DNA of 64,000 bases. Source: Chryseobacterium sp. 52 (lineage in GTDB: Bacteria; Bacteroidota; Bacteroidia; Flavobacteriales; Weeksellaceae). The notes below the pieces were generated by a model that was not told the DNA's origin, did no database searches, and was given only the letters and a program-made list of their open reading frames with translations. The DNA lies in contig NZ_PEEX01000001.1 in the NCBI RefSeq assembly GCF_002754245.1, positions 2,708,001-2,772,000 on the forward strand. The letters run 5' to 3'. Shown in pieces: positions 17,416 through 26,989 of this stretch. The position numbers and the translations under genes were made by a program. The first letter of the stretch is position 1. Every line of letters begins with the position of its first letter.

Positions 17416-20199
17416 ATGCGGAAACCTGTTATATTCTCTCTGATGTTGCTTTGCTTTTCTTATGGTAATGCGCAGCTTAATGAAGTAAATAATGTAAAAA
17501 CCAAATATCTCAACTGGCTCACAGATAATACCGTAAATTCCTATTCCAATTCAAGTGTAAAAGGCTTGTACGACAGGTATATCCAGTTTGGAAATAACGC
17601 TGAGACCAATGTGGTCAACAATTACAATTTTGCTGCTCCCGGAGCCATCTGGAATATGACCAATGGAACGGATAACGGGGCGATGGTAACGCTGGTCAAC
17701 AATCATTTATTCTATCTTGTGATGTCCTACCATTTAAAAGGACCTTTAACCAACGGGCAGCCTTCCAATCCAAAATACCACAGCACTGCGTTGAAGGAAT
17801 TAATTCTGAAGGTTTTCAAATACATCAAAGACAAAGGAATAAACAATACAACTGATTTTAATTTTAGCTTAAATCCTTCGCAGGAAACGGTTAATATCAA
17901 TAACTCTGGTTTCGGATTGCGATGTTTCACCTATGCAGCATGCGTTATTTTAATGAAAGAAGAATTGGTACAGGCTGGAGAATTTTCTCATCATATGGGC
18001 GTTTTGGCCAATCTTACCTCTTTTTTAGATCCTGATAATCCTAATTTTCATTTTACAAATCCCGGATTTAATACGGATGTTGTCAGAGCTTTGATAGAAA
18101 CCCGTTTATGTTACGTTTTAGGACAGGAAGATGCAGATCCCGATAAATTGGCCAACATGAGATTTCTTGTCGATTTTACCGATAATGCCCTTTTGATTGG
18201 AAACGGATGGGCAGATTTTATAAAACCTGACTTTACCACTTATCATCACAGAGGAGCTTATGCTAACAGCTATGGAGGAGACGCCCTTTTTTCCGTATCT
18301 ATATTGAATTATATTCTGAAAGGCTCTGCATATGAACTTAAGCCAATTTCTCAGGCTCATATAAAAAAAGCATTAATGTCCTACCAGAAATTCAGTGCAG
18401 ATTTTGAAATGCCACGCGGATTGGCAGGCCGTTTTCCCAATTCTACAACACCTCTTTTGGATTACAGATATGCCTTTGCCTTACTGTATGCCGCAGATCC
18501 TGTAGCAAACGCTGATGTAGGGCAGTTTTTTAAAAGAATCTATACAATGCCCATGTCAGGATTTAACAGGTCTCTAAATGTTAAAAATCCGGTCATGGCA
18601 GGACAGATTGCTATTAATATCAATAATGCACTCACTCCTGATACTCCGGTTACGCAAGGGCATTTTGGGTTTCCTTACGGTGGATTGAGCGTACATAAAT
18701 ACAACGGATATCAGATTTCAGTAAAAGGAACAAGTAAACATATCTGGCATTATGAAAGCAGTGCTTCAGAAAATATTTTCGGGAGATATACTTCTGCCGG
18801 GGCTATGGAAATCTTATCAAAAGGTTCTCCGAAAACACGCCTTTCCAATGGTTTGGGAGTGGCCAATGCACAGGGAGCAATTACAGATGACGGGTGGGAC
18901 TGGGCGCATATACCTGGAGTTACTGCTGCAGCTGTTCCCCTGAATGAACTGGCGGGAGCGAGCAGAGAATTTAACGGCAGAAATTTTCTTACCCATGCTT
19001 TTCTGGATGACAACGGTATTTTTGCCATGGATTATAAAGATGTGAACTCTGCCACAGGAATGTCTGTTTTGAAAACAGTATTTTTCTTTAAAGATAAAGC
19101 ATTAAGCCTAGGTTCTGATCTTAAAGATAATGGAGGAACCCGTCCGATACACACAACTCTTTTCCAGACCGGATTACCTGAAACTTCTACTGCTACGGTT
19201 ATCAATGGGCTGCAACAAACAGGTTTAAACGTGAATTTTTCACAAAGCTCAGGTGGTGTATGGGCTACAGATGCAGTAGGTAATGGATTTGTTGTCCCTT
19301 CCGGATCTTATACAGGGTCAGTAGTGATTAAAAGAAGTGCCCAGCAATCACGCAATCAGTATGATACGGAAGATACACAAGGAAACTACACAACCGCATA
19401 TATAGATCACGGTACTGCCCCTGTTTCAGGAAGATACCGCTATGGAGTCCTGCTTCAGGGCGGAACTGCCGGAACACAGGATTTCGCAGATCATTTTGCA
19501 GATTACTTTGAAGTTATTCAGCAGAACAGTCAGGCGCATGTCGTTAAATTTGTGCAGGATAATATCTATAACTATGTAATCTTTGATGCGGCAACTGTTT
19601 TCCAGTCTGATGCCGTAATCTCTGTGGATAAACCGTCTGTGGTGATGACACAAACCATCAATGCCGGAAACAAGCTTAAAGTAAGTCTTACCAATCCTAA
19701 TCTGGGTCTCTTGAATGATAATGAGGCGTATACCTTTTCACAGATAACGGGAACCGCCTCCCGTTTATACCGTGTACCGCAAATAAGTCCTGTAAAACTG
19801 ACTCTGGCAGGAAAGTGGAAGCTGGAAAACCCTGTGAATAATATTACAACGTTAATAACAGGAAATAAAACGGAAGTTACTTTTAATACCATCAATGGAA
19901 ATACTATTCAGACCAGTCTGGTTCCGGAAACATTTTTGAGTACTCAGGATACAGAATCCGGGAAAGCTCAGGCATTTTTTACGATTTATCCAAACCCCGC
20001 TAAAGAAAATGTATATATTGTCTTAAAGAAGAACACCGTTGAAAATATTAAAATACTGGATAGAGCAGGCAATGATATGAGTTCGAAAATGACTGTCAAA
20101 GAAAAGCAAGGTTCTTTAGAGCTCAATTTGAGGAGTGTTGAAAAAGGCGTTTACATAGTATGCATTGACGGGCAGTGTAAGAAAATAATCAAGGAGTAG
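17416..20199 (+). CDS. Polysaccharide lyase family 8 (chondroitinase AC/hyaluronate lyase-like) with T9SS sorting domain
   Basis: A 927-residue protein from ATG 17416 (MRKPVIFSLMLLCFSYGNAQ); the in-frame ATG at 17398 and the GTG/TTG-type starts before it would bury the signal peptide. The N-terminal alpha-toroid carries HHRGAYANSYGGDA, in which the first His and the Tyr of SYGG are nine residues apart, as for the catalytic pair of chondroitin AC lyase. The central beta-sandwich has FGFPYGGLSVHKYNGYQIS and GDGWDWAHIPG-like motifs. The last ~80 residues (IYPNPAKENVYI, GVYIVCIDGQCKKIIKE) are a T9SS sorting domain. The enzyme would be secreted and cleave uronic-acid glycosaminoglycans by elimination. 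A weak TAnnTTT box (17391-17398) fits the chosen start. Confidence 0.88.
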   Translation: MRKPVIFSLMLLCFSYGNAQLNEVNNVKTKYLNWLTDNTVNSYSNSSVKGLYDRYIQFGNNAETNVVNNYNFAAPGAIWNMTNGTDNGAMVTLVNNHLFYLVMSYHLKGPLTNGQPSNPKYHSTALKELILKVFKYIKDKGINNTTDFNFSLNPSQETVNINNSGFGLRCFTYAACVILMKEELVQAGEFSHHMGVLANLTSFLDPDNPNFHFTNPGFNTDVVRALIETRLCYVLGQEDADPDKLANMRFLVDFTDNALLIGNGWADFIKPDFTTYHHRGAYANSYGGDALFSVSILNYILKGSAYELKPISQAHIKKALMSYQKFSADFEMPRGLAGRFPNSTTPLLDYRYAFALLYAADPVANADVGQFFKRIYTMPMSGFNRSLNVKNPVMAGQIAININNALTPDTPVTQGHFGFPYGGLSVHKYNGYQISVKGTSKHIWHYESSASENIFGRYTSAGAMEILSKGSPKTRLSNGLGVANAQGAITDDGWDWAHIPGVTAAAVPLNELAGASREFNGRNFLTHAFLDDNGIFAMDYKDVNSATGMSVLKTVFFFKDKALSLGSDLKDNGGTRPIHTTLFQTGLPETSTATVINGLQQTGLNVNFSQSSGGVWATDAVGNGFVVPSGSYTGSVVIKRSAQQSRNQYDTEDTQGNYTTAYIDHGTAPVSGRYRYGVLLQGGTAGTQDFADHFADYFEVIQQNSQAHVVKFVQDNIYNYVIFDAATVFQSDAVISVDKPSVVMTQTINAGNKLKVSLTNPNLGLLNDNEAYTFSQITGTASRLYRVPQISPVKLTLAGKWKLENPVNNITTLITGNKTEVTFNTINGNTIQTSLVPETFLSTQDTESGKAQAFFTIYPNPAKENVYIVLKKNTVENIKILDRAGNDMSSKMTVKEKQGSLELNLRSVEKGVYIVCIDGQCKKIIKE

Positions 20200-20259
20200 A
20201 TTTTTATATCAGAAAATAAAGCGTTGATTTAAATAAGTTATTGACCCTTAAAAAGAAGC

Positions 20260-20829
20260 ATGAACCAAGTGTTTTCAAAAGAATTAATCAGACTGGCTGA
20301 AAAAGATCTATCAGTAAGAAGAAGATTGGCTTCTAAGGGACAGCTTTTGGGAGGTTATCATCCTGAAATGGAGTTCATTCACAGACAGAATGCAGAACGG
20401 CTTCGGGAAATTATCAAGGAGATAGGGTTTCCAACGATTTCAAAAGTGGGAGAGGAGGCCAGTGATGCTGCATGGCTGATTATTCAGCACTCCATTGGTG
20501 AACCTGAATTGATGAAAACATGTTATAAGATGATGATTGAAAACAGCAGTGATATCAATCCGTCTAATAGGGCTTATCTTCATGACAGGATTCAGGTTTT
20601 TCAGAGCCAGCCTCAACGGTATGGTACACAGTTGACAGCGAAAGGGGTGCCTTATCCCGTAGAAGATAAAAGGAGTCTGAATGAAGAACGGTTAAAAGTC
20701 AATTTACTGCCTTTTTCGCAGGACGAGATCAATAAAATTCCAGATGTGGAAAGTATTCCGGAAATCGATGGAAAGGATTCCTCTTATACTGTCTGGAGAA
20801 TAAAAACGGGCTGGATATCGGGATTCTGA
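20260..20829 (+). CDS. DUF6624-type protein
   Basis: A 189-residue cytoplasmic protein with no signal. Conserved-looking blocks are HRQNAERLREII, GFPTISKVGEEASDAAWLII and YLHDRIQVFQSQPQRYGTQ, the pattern I associate with DUF6624. The molecular role of that family is not known to me. The start ATG 20260 follows the lyase by 60 bases, so it may be read through from it, but it shares no obvious function. Confidence 0.75.
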   Translation: MNQVFSKELIRLAEKDLSVRRRLASKGQLLGGYHPEMEFIHRQNAERLREIIKEIGFPTISKVGEEASDAAWLIIQHSIGEPELMKTCYKMMIENSSDINPSNRAYLHDRIQVFQSQPQRYGTQLTAKGVPYPVEDKRSLNEERLKVNLLPFSQDEINKIPDVESIPEIDGKDSSYTVWRIKTGWISGF

Positions 20830-20959
20830 TAGTGCTGGTTATTAAATACCGCATTATTTGTTTTTTCAAGTAAATAAAATATAGCAGAGCGACAATTTCC
20901 GAAAAATTCACCATTCGTAAATCATTCATTTAATGCATATTTGTATAAAAAGCAAACGA

Positions 20960-21307
20960 ATGATTTTAAAAATTATCAATTCTATACTTATTCTTGCAGC
21001 TGTTTTCATGGGAATAAAGCAAGGAACAGCAATGGTTACAGGGAAACCAGATATGGTAGCAATGTTTGGAAAATGGGGCTTTGATAAGACCGGACTGATG
21101 ATTAATGGAGCCATCACCCTAATTGCTGCTGTACTGATTCTGTTTCCCAAAACATTTGTCTGGGGAAATTTTCTGATGGCCGCAGGAATTCTGTTGATCA
21201 TATGTTTTCATCTGCAGGACAGAGATTTTAAAGGAGTAATGATCGAAATTCCATTTCTTCTTCTCAATCTTCTTATTATTTACCTCAAGCATCCTTTAAA
21301 AAGCTGA
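20960..21307 (+). CDS. DoxX-like small integral membrane protein
   Basis: A 115-residue protein from ATG 20960 (MILKIINSILILAAVFMGIK) with four predicted membrane helices. The motifs GIKQGTAM, MFGKWGFD and AAGILLIICFHLQD fit DoxX-like families. I reject the upstream TTG- or ATG-type start at 20933 because it adds a charged tail before the first helix. The function is generic membrane/redox at best. The next gene begins 17 bases later, so they may form an operon. Confidence 0.75.
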   Translation: MILKIINSILILAAVFMGIKQGTAMVTGKPDMVAMFGKWGFDKTGLMINGAITLIAAVLILFPKTFVWGNFLMAAGILLIICFHLQDRDFKGVMIEIPFLLLNLLIIYLKHPLKS

Positions 21308-21324
21308 TCAAATAATAAAAGAGT

Positions 21325-21762
21325 ATGAAAAAATACTTTATTATCACCTGTATATGTTGCATGTCCTATGGGATGTATGGACAAAAGAAGCACGACAAAG
21401 ATTCTCAAAAATCAATACAAACATCAACACAAAAACAAAAGAATATGGATTTATCACAAATAAAAGATGAAACAGTAAAACAGGCTATAGAAGCACTTCA
21501 GGAAGGGAACAAAAGCTGGTATGAATTTTTTACCGAAAACCCGGTGATGACTGATGATGGTAATCCTGTAGATTTTAAATCCTTCTTTTCAAATGCTCTG
21601 GGAAAAGAGAAGTTTCTCACCATAGACAGAGTGGAAAACAATAGTAAAGACATTTATGGAAACTTTCAGGCAGGAAAGTGGGGTGTATTTCCGGTGTTCT
21701 TTAAATTTCATAAGAATAAGGAAGGAAAATTTGACAGATTAGATATTGGTCAGGGGAAATAA
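21325..21762 (+). CDS. Secreted hypothetical protein, possibly NTF2/SnoaL-like
   Basis: A 145-residue protein with a signal peptide (MKKYFIITCICCMSYGMYGQ), followed by a polar Gln/Ser/Lys linker of ~25 residues. The folded part is LSQIKDETVKQAIEALQEGN...WYEFF, then FKSFFSNALGKEKFL and VFFKFHKNKEGKFDRLDIGQ. A helix-rich start and curved sheet end recall SnoaL/NTF2-like folds, but I cannot place it firmly. It lies 17 bases after the DoxX-like gene. Confidence 0.6.
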   Translation: MKKYFIITCICCMSYGMYGQKKHDKDSQKSIQTSTQKQKNMDLSQIKDETVKQAIEALQEGNKSWYEFFTENPVMTDDGNPVDFKSFFSNALGKEKFLTIDRVENNSKDIYGNFQAGKWGVFPVFFKFHKNKEGKFDRLDIGQGK

Positions 21763-21886
21763 GATGGTTCTCCGGATCTTATTCTTTTCCAGATGATTGT
21801 GGCCGCTTTCTCTATAAGGGAATTCTTTGAATAGGCTGTTCGTTTTATATTAAGATTCATTTTTTTAATAAAGTGCTGAAAAATAT

Positions 21887-21917
21887 TTTGTCAGTTTCAA
21901 AAAACGTTATATATTTG
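21887..21917 (+). promoter_or_regulatory. Bacteroidota-type promoter of tRNA-Ser
   Basis: TTTG at 21887-21890, a 19-base spacer and TATATTTG at 21910-21917 match the TTTG/TAnnTTTG consensus of the Bacteroidota primary sigma factor. Transcription would start about 25 bases before the tRNA. Confidence 0.8.
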
Positions 21918-21950
21918 CACCACTGAAAACGACGGTACAGCCGTTATTCA

Positions 21951-22035
21951 GGAGAGATGGCAGAGTGGTCGATTGCGATAGTCTTGAAAACTATTGACTG
22001 TAACAGGTCCGGGGGTTCGAATCCCTCTCTCTCCG
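21951..22035 (+). tRNA. tRNA-Ser (anticodon TGA)
   Basis: Acceptor arms GGAGAGA (21951-21957) and TCTCTCC (22028-22034) pair fully, with G as discriminator. The anticodon loop CTTGAAA gives TGA. A long variable arm (class II) and the T-loop GGTTCGAATCC are present. The CCA end is not encoded. A promoter precedes it and a terminator follows. The serine recombinase and the GTPase operon start just downstream. Confidence 0.96.
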
Positions 22036-22040
22036 CTTAA

Positions 22041-22075
22041 GGAGACGTTTATTTTTTAACGTCTCCTTTTTTTAT
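22041..22075 (+). terminator. Terminator of tRNA-Ser
   Basis: The stem GGAGACGTT/AACGTCTCC has an AT loop and a seven-base T run directly after the tRNA. Confidence 0.85.
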
Positions 22076-22226
22076 GTTTTATATTCATTGATTTTCAGTT
22101 GATTATATTGATTTGATGTAATATTGATAAGTGTTCGATTTTTGCCAATATTTTTAAAACTAAAAGACATTAGCTTGCAGAATACCGTATAATTCTTTAT
22201 TTTGTGTTCAATATTCCTTTAACCAA

Positions 22227-22544
22227 TCATTCTCGCAAATCAAAATTAGAATCTTTTTTAAAGTATGTGGCTAACATATAGAGGAAATCCAAAATCACGA
22301 TTCCTTCGTCTTCGTTAATTTTTATTTCATTTTTTCTCATTATTTTCATTGCTTGACTAGTAGAAACCAGCCAGCCAGAAAAATATTTTGTACTTTGATT
22401 GATATTTTTCGCTATAATTTTTGAAACTTTTTCAGTTTTAGTATTGATTAAACCATCATACATTGTTATTTTCTTTATAATTGGATTGATTTGGATAGCC
22501 TCAAATTCCTTTGTGGAAACATTTATTTGAGAAGGCGTAAACAT
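22227..22544 (-). CDS. Hypothetical protein downstream of the recombinase
   Basis: A 105-residue protein, MFTPSQINVSTKEFEAIQIN..., helical toward the end (ILDFLYMLATYFKKD), no signal. I do not recognise it. It lies 55 bases after the serine recombinase on the same strand and could be part of the mobile element's core, for example a directionality or accessory factor. That is only a guess from position. Confidence 0.55.
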   Translation of the reverse strand: MFTPSQINVSTKEFEAIQINPIIKKITMYDGLINTKTEKVSKIIAKNINQSTKYFSGWLVSTSQAMKIMRKNEIKINEDEGIVILDFLYMLATYFKKDSNFDLRE

Positions 22545-22599
22545 ACTTGTAATATGTCTTTTACCAACAAAGTCTTGGATGTTGTAAACTTGAAAAATA

Positions 22600-23853
22600 T
22601 TAATGTAATCTCTCGTTTAAATTATAAGTAATTTCATTATGCTCTTTTTTCATTTCTCTGAAATCGTCGAAGTCTATTTTTCCAGCCAGTAGGTATCTTC
22701 TTGCTTTTGCTAAGAGTTCCTTATTATGAGCAACTTCCAGAAGAAGTTCATATTTTTCATTTAATGCTTGTCTTCTTGCTGTGAATATATTTTCATCTTC
22801 GAGAATCAGATTGAAAAGTTCATGTATATTGGGAAGGAGGGTAATTTTTTGTAAAAGACGTTCGTATGATTTTTCCAGAAAATCTACCCTAAACCTACCT
22901 TTGCATTTAGAAGTATTACAATGGTAGTAGCTATATTTTTTAAGTTTTCCCTGAGAGGTACTGCCTGTCAATCTTTGTCCGCAAAAAGGACAATTTATGA
23001 ATCCTCTAAGTGGGAAGAGATATTTTGTATGAAGTTTTGATTCTCTCTGTTTACGTTTCCTTTTGAGTAAAAATTGAACCTTGCGATAAAGGCTCTCAGA
23101 TATAATAGGCCTATGAATTCCTTTTACGTATTGAATATTTTCATCTTTAGTTGCTTTAACAATAATTTTTCCACAGTAAATGGGATTATGTAGTATTTTC
23201 CAAAAATTGTTTTTGCTGCATTGTAGACCTTTTTGAATAGTCATTATTCTTACTTGATTAATCGAATAAGTACCTTTTGCAAACTGCTCAAAAGCCCATT
23301 TGATTAAATCCGCTTGTGGTTGTTTCGGTTTCATTATTTTCCGGCCTTCTTGCGTAGACAGATTAATATATCCCATTGGAGCTCTTCCAGGCCATCTTCC
23401 CATTTTTCTAGCTCTACGCATTCCATCAGAAGCATTTCTTCCCCTTCTATTGTTTTCAGCCTCAGGTATTGAAAGATATACAGCAAGCATCACTATACTT
23501 TCAGGGATATCAAAATCGATTGGTTGGTCAATGGCAAATGGTTTTGTATTTAGGCATCTTAGGATTCCGAGCATTTGATAAGCATATTCAATATTTCGGC
23601 TAACGCGATCCCATTTTGTGAAAAGTATATTTTCTACAGGCCTTTTTCTATTGCTTTTTAATGTTTTAATAAGTTTTTTCCATTCCGGTCGATTAAAGTC
23701 CTTTGCTGAAAAGTCTTCTCTGAAGATTCCTCTAACAAAAATTTGGTTCTGTTCACAATATTTCAATAATCTGTCTTCCTGCTCAGGAAGAGAATAGCCT
23801 TTTTTCATTTGTTCATCAGTACTTACTCTGACATATAGATACGCTGATTTCAT
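22600..23853 (-). CDS. Serine site-specific recombinase
   Basis: A 417-residue serine recombinase. The resolvase domain (residues ~1-150) starts YLYVRVSTDEQ with the nucleophile Ser near residue 11, and has the arginine-bearing TKWDRVSRN. A recombinase domain follows (RAPMGYIN, SINQVRIMTIQKG, NPIYCGKIIV). Then come a zinc ribbon (CPFCGQRL...C...CKGRF) and a short coiled-coil tail. The size is between small resolvases and phage integrases, as for integrases of Bacteroidota mobile islands. Its position between tRNA-Ser and the GTPase operon suggests it moved that cargo. It appears intact. Confidence 0.9.
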   Translation of the reverse strand: MKSAYLYVRVSTDEQMKKGYSLPEQEDRLLKYCEQNQIFVRGIFREDFSAKDFNRPEWKKLIKTLKSNRKRPVENILFTKWDRVSRNIEYAYQMLGILRCLNTKPFAIDQPIDFDIPESIVMLAVYLSIPEAENNRRGRNASDGMRRARKMGRWPGRAPMGYINLSTQEGRKIMKPKQPQADLIKWAFEQFAKGTYSINQVRIMTIQKGLQCSKNNFWKILHNPIYCGKIIVKATKDENIQYVKGIHRPIISESLYRKVQFLLKRKRKQRESKLHTKYLFPLRGFINCPFCGQRLTGSTSQGKLKKYSYYHCNTSKCKGRFRVDFLEKSYERLLQKITLLPNIHELFNLILEDENIFTARRQALNEKYELLLEVAHNKELLAKARRYLLAGKIDFDDFREMKKEHNEITYNLNERLH

Positions 23854-24786
23854 AAATATAGATTTATGAAATATTAACGGTTAAAGAAGGCTACTTTATT
23901 TGAAATGAAATTTTAGAGGTGTTTTAAATAATCGGTATCTTTAAAATCTGCATTAAAATAACAACCATATAATTGATAAAAGAAAGGCGGTATCATTAAT
24001 GTATTTCTAATTTTACCACAACAGTGTTTTTCATGGGAGTTGTAAGCCTCAATAGGGGCGGCCAGATATTGGAGTAGTTTTCAATGTGCTATATCAGGAA
24101 AGTCTTAAATCTCTTTTTACATAACGACAAAAGGTGATAATAGGTATTTGATCATGATAAATTGTAGTCAAAAAGCCAATTCCAAAAAGTCAATCATTAA
24201 AAAATATAATTTTTTTTTAGTTAAAACCTGATATTTTTCTCTTGCATCTAGATTTAAAGAATTTTTACTAGTTTTTCAAACGGATATGATATGAAAAAAT
24301 ATTTGAAATTATTTTTTGCAACTATCATCCGATGCCTAATTGGTTTATTTGGGTTTGTTTTTCCAGTTTTTGTATATTTGAAATAGTTATTATGAGTTAT
24401 AGAGATTAAAAACCTTATTTACCCCTTGTTAATTATAGCTTCCTTATTACTAATCTGATTTTTTTATTGTATCGAAACATTAAGCTATGTTAAAAATATG
24501 CTCTGTTAAATTCCCTAAAACCAAACCCATAGGTGCAGTTAGTGTCAAAAGTTATAATCTTTATCAATTTGTAACACATAAGATAAAATTTCGCTGATTT
24601 TATGGTTTTCCATAATTATGATATCTATATTTTTCTTATTTTTATCATAAACTGATAAAAAACAATTTAGTTATATAATTACACATCTGGTAAATCAATT
24701 TTATTGAATAGAATTTCTTTAAATATTTTAATAAAGCTTTCTTCAAAAAAATTGGTTAGGTGTACTGAAAAAAAAATAGAATATTT
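23854..24786. other. Long intergenic region between recombinase and GTPase operon
   Basis: About 930 bases of very AT-rich DNA. It must hold the divergent promoters and, if the recombinase is active, may hold an attachment site; I could not identify either with confidence. The only notable frame is a 31-residue hydrophobic peptide at 24291-24386, listed separately. Confidence 0.5.
24291..24386 (+). CDS. Possible small hydrophobic peptide
   Basis: ATG 24291 to TAG 24386 encodes 31 residues: a basic start (MKKYLKLFF), then a membrane-like stretch (LIGLFGFVFPVFVYLK). A short basic head plus one helix is typical of small membrane peptides, including type I toxins, but chance is possible in such AT-rich DNA. 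It lies 400 bases upstream of the operon. Confidence 0.3.
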   Translation: MKKYLKLFFATIIRCLIGLFGFVFPVFVYLK

Positions 24787-26025
24787 ATGCTGCAAAAGTA
24801 CTTGAATGCAAACCTTCTGAATGTCACCGATGATGACGATCATAAAAAATTATTGAAATCCTCGGAAGAATTAACTAAAAAATTATTAAAAAGTAAGGCA
24901 AAGGTCGCACTTTTTACTTTAATCGCTATAGATCCTGACATAGATCCTGAAGATCCAACTGTTTTGGAAGTAAAGACTCTAATTATAAAACATTGGACAA
25001 CATTTTCCACAAATGCAAAAGATACTCCTCTTGTATTTATTAGAGCGGTAATTTTTGAATCTTTAAGTAATTTACTCGATAAAGATGGATTTACGGAAAC
25101 TATATGGTATGCAAGTAGAAATATAATAAAATACCGTAAATTAATAGGAAAAGAAAAAGAAATCATTTTCGAATTTTTAACTAATATTGGAAAGTCTATT
25201 AATCAAAAAGGTATTCAATCATGGGCTATTGAACCAACTAATAACTCAGCCCAACAGTTAGAATTAAAAACTGTTGAAAAGTATTTGTTAAGGGAAGAAA
25301 CTCTAACAAAATATTTAGAGGATGCAGCTGGACCTCAGGGAAAATCAGGAGCAGCAAATTTTGACTCTCCCAACCCTTATTGGAGCAGTCAACAAACACA
25401 TTGGTCTTATGAATTTGCTCCAAGAGCATCTAAAGGAATTAAATTTAATGTTGATGCCTCATTAAAAGCAATTGCAAATACAGTTAATGAAAATAATGAA
25501 GTCATTCAAAAAGCAATAAATAGTAATTCATTAACAGGGTCTGAAGATGAAAAGCAAAGAATTCTGGCTTTAAGATCTCAATTGCTATGGTGGAAAGAAG
25601 CTGGCTATTCAGATTCTACAGATAAAGCGTATGATGAAATAAATTCGAGAACTATGGGTTTAGTCTTAGCTTGTGATTACGCCGAAATTATTCCTACCAT
25701 TTATCCTAAAAGTGTTGACTATTTTCTAACGCATACTTACAAGAATATATTGAAAAATAAAAGTGGAGAAGTAAATCTAAAAGAATTTTTTGATAATATA
25801 AAAAATTCAGAAGATCAATTAAATAATGTAATTCCTGATACTGATTTAATTGATGAGTTACCAAATTTACTAAATTTTGTATTTAAGCTGTTAAGAAATC
25901 AGATTGATATTTCCCAAGTTATGGAATTGACAGGTATTCCTGAAGATACTGAGGTAAAAGAAGACGAATTAGTTGTGTGGTTATTTCACGATTTTTTATT
26001 ATTAAAAGTTTTAAGACAAAATTAA
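24787..26025 (+). CDS. GASH-like all-helical protein of a GTPase conflict system
   Basis: A 412-residue, predicted almost fully helical protein without signal or membrane segment. Recognisable stretches are RALVFIRAVIFESLSNLL-like helices, SNPYWSSQQTHW-like linker, and LLWWKEAGYSDSTDKAYDEI in the middle. The LLWWKE.G.S...Y pattern and the position next to two GTPases match what is called the GTPase-associated system helical domain (GASH). It is the first gene of a seven-gene block; its stop is one base before the next start. The role is probably scaffolding or sensing; no catalytic motif is visible. Recognition is by memory, not by search. Confidence 0.65.
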   Translation: MLQKYLNANLLNVTDDDDHKKLLKSSEELTKKLLKSKAKVALFTLIAIDPDIDPEDPTVLEVKTLIIKHWTTFSTNAKDTPLVFIRAVIFESLSNLLDKDGFTETIWYASRNIIKYRKLIGKEKEIIFEFLTNIGKSINQKGIQSWAIEPTNNSAQQLELKTVEKYLLREETLTKYLEDAAGPQGKSGAANFDSPNPYWSSQQTHWSYEFAPRASKGIKFNVDASLKAIANTVNENNEVIQKAINSNSLTGSEDEKQRILALRSQLLWWKEAGYSDSTDKAYDEINSRTMGLVLACDYAEIIPTIYPKSVDYFLTHTYKNILKNKSGEVNLKEFFDNIKNSEDQLNNVIPDTDLIDELPNLLNFVFKLLRNQIDISQVMELTGIPEDTEVKEDELVVWLFHDFLLLKVLRQN

Positions 26026-26026
26026 T

Positions 26027-26989
26027 ATGGAATTAAAATGTTCCAATCCTGATTGTATTCCTGAATCTAATTGCCACGAAGGAAAAGAGACTTTAGAGCA
26101 ATGTGAATATTGGAAAAAAGCAAATCACACAGAAGAAAAAAAAGCAAATGTTGTTAAACAAAAAGGTAAAAATTCAACTTTATCGTGGACAGGAAATGCA
26201 CTAAGTATTTTAGATTTGTCTAAAATAACTTATCGATCTACTCCTTTAATTATTGGAGTTGTTGGAAAAGCCGATGCTGGAAAAACGACTTTTTTAGCAA
26301 TGTTGTATACATTAATGTTAAAAGGCGGAGGTATTACTAGATTTAAGTTTTGTGGTACTAAAACTATACATGCTTGGGATAGTCTCTATCAGACATTGCT
26401 TATCGGTAAGGAAGGTGTGAAATTTCCTGATCCAACTCCTGCAGAGTACATTAGGTTCTTACATTTGGCTTTAAGAAATGAGCAAGGAAAATTAAAAGAT
26501 ATTTTTATTTCGGACGTTGCTGGTGAGGTATTTTCAGCCTGGTCCAAGAATAGAAATGATACCAACGCCGAAAATGCACGCTGGATATATGAAAACTCCA
26601 ACGCTTTTATTTTATTTATAGATTGTAAAGACTTAATTGAAAGAAAGGCACAGGGGAAGAACGACGTTTTAGACTTAGCACAGATGCTGAATCATGATCT
26701 TCATGATAGACCTGTAATTGCAGTGTGGTCAAAAAGTGATATAAAACAGGATATCCACTCAAAAATAGTTACAGATATTAAAGAAGAACTCGCTGAAAAA
26801 TATAAGAACTTCTTTGAAATTGAAATTAGTAATTTTTCAGTTGATGATCCTGACATCTTGGTGCACAAGAATAATCTATCAGTTATTGATTGGATATTAT
26901 CCAAAGTATATGTTAGTACGGGCACTGTTTTAGATAACGCAGTAGAGATAGAATCTAATGATTATTTTTTAAAATTTAAAAAAGATTAA
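26027..26989 (+). CDS. TRAFAC-class GTPase with N-terminal Cys cluster (DO-GTPase2-like)
   Basis: A 320-residue protein. The N-terminus has Cys at residues 5, 10, 16 and 26 and a His at 17, a likely small zinc-binding module. The GTPase domain has G1 GKADAGKT at 80-87, G3 DVAGE from 163, and G4 SKSD at 235-238. The layout fits the DO-GTPase2 group linked to predicted conflict systems. The next gene, a second GTPase-like protein, starts at the base after the stop. In such systems the GTPases are thought to switch or assemble the complex that releases effectors; that is inference for this locus. Confidence 0.78.
   Translation: MELKCSNPDCIPESNCHEGKETLEQCEYWKKANHTEEKKANVVKQKGKNSTLSWTGNALSILDLSKITYRSTPLIIGVVGKADAGKTTFLAMLYTLMLKGGGITRFKFCGTKTIHAWDSLYQTLLIGKEGVKFPDPTPAEYIRFLHLALRNEQGKLKDIFISDVAGEVFSAWSKNRNDTNAENARWIYENSNAFILFIDCKDLIERKAQGKNDVLDLAQMLNHDLHDRPVIAVWSKSDIKQDIHSKIVTDIKEELAEKYKNFFEIEISNFSVDDPDILVHKNNLSVIDWILSKVYVSTGTVLDNAVEIESNDYFLKFKKD

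Noticed and set aside
18750..19028. 92-residue minus-strand frame opposite the PL8 lyase
   Set aside because: It is antisense to a well-supported gene, with no signal or domain; a chance frame in a GC-richer stretch.
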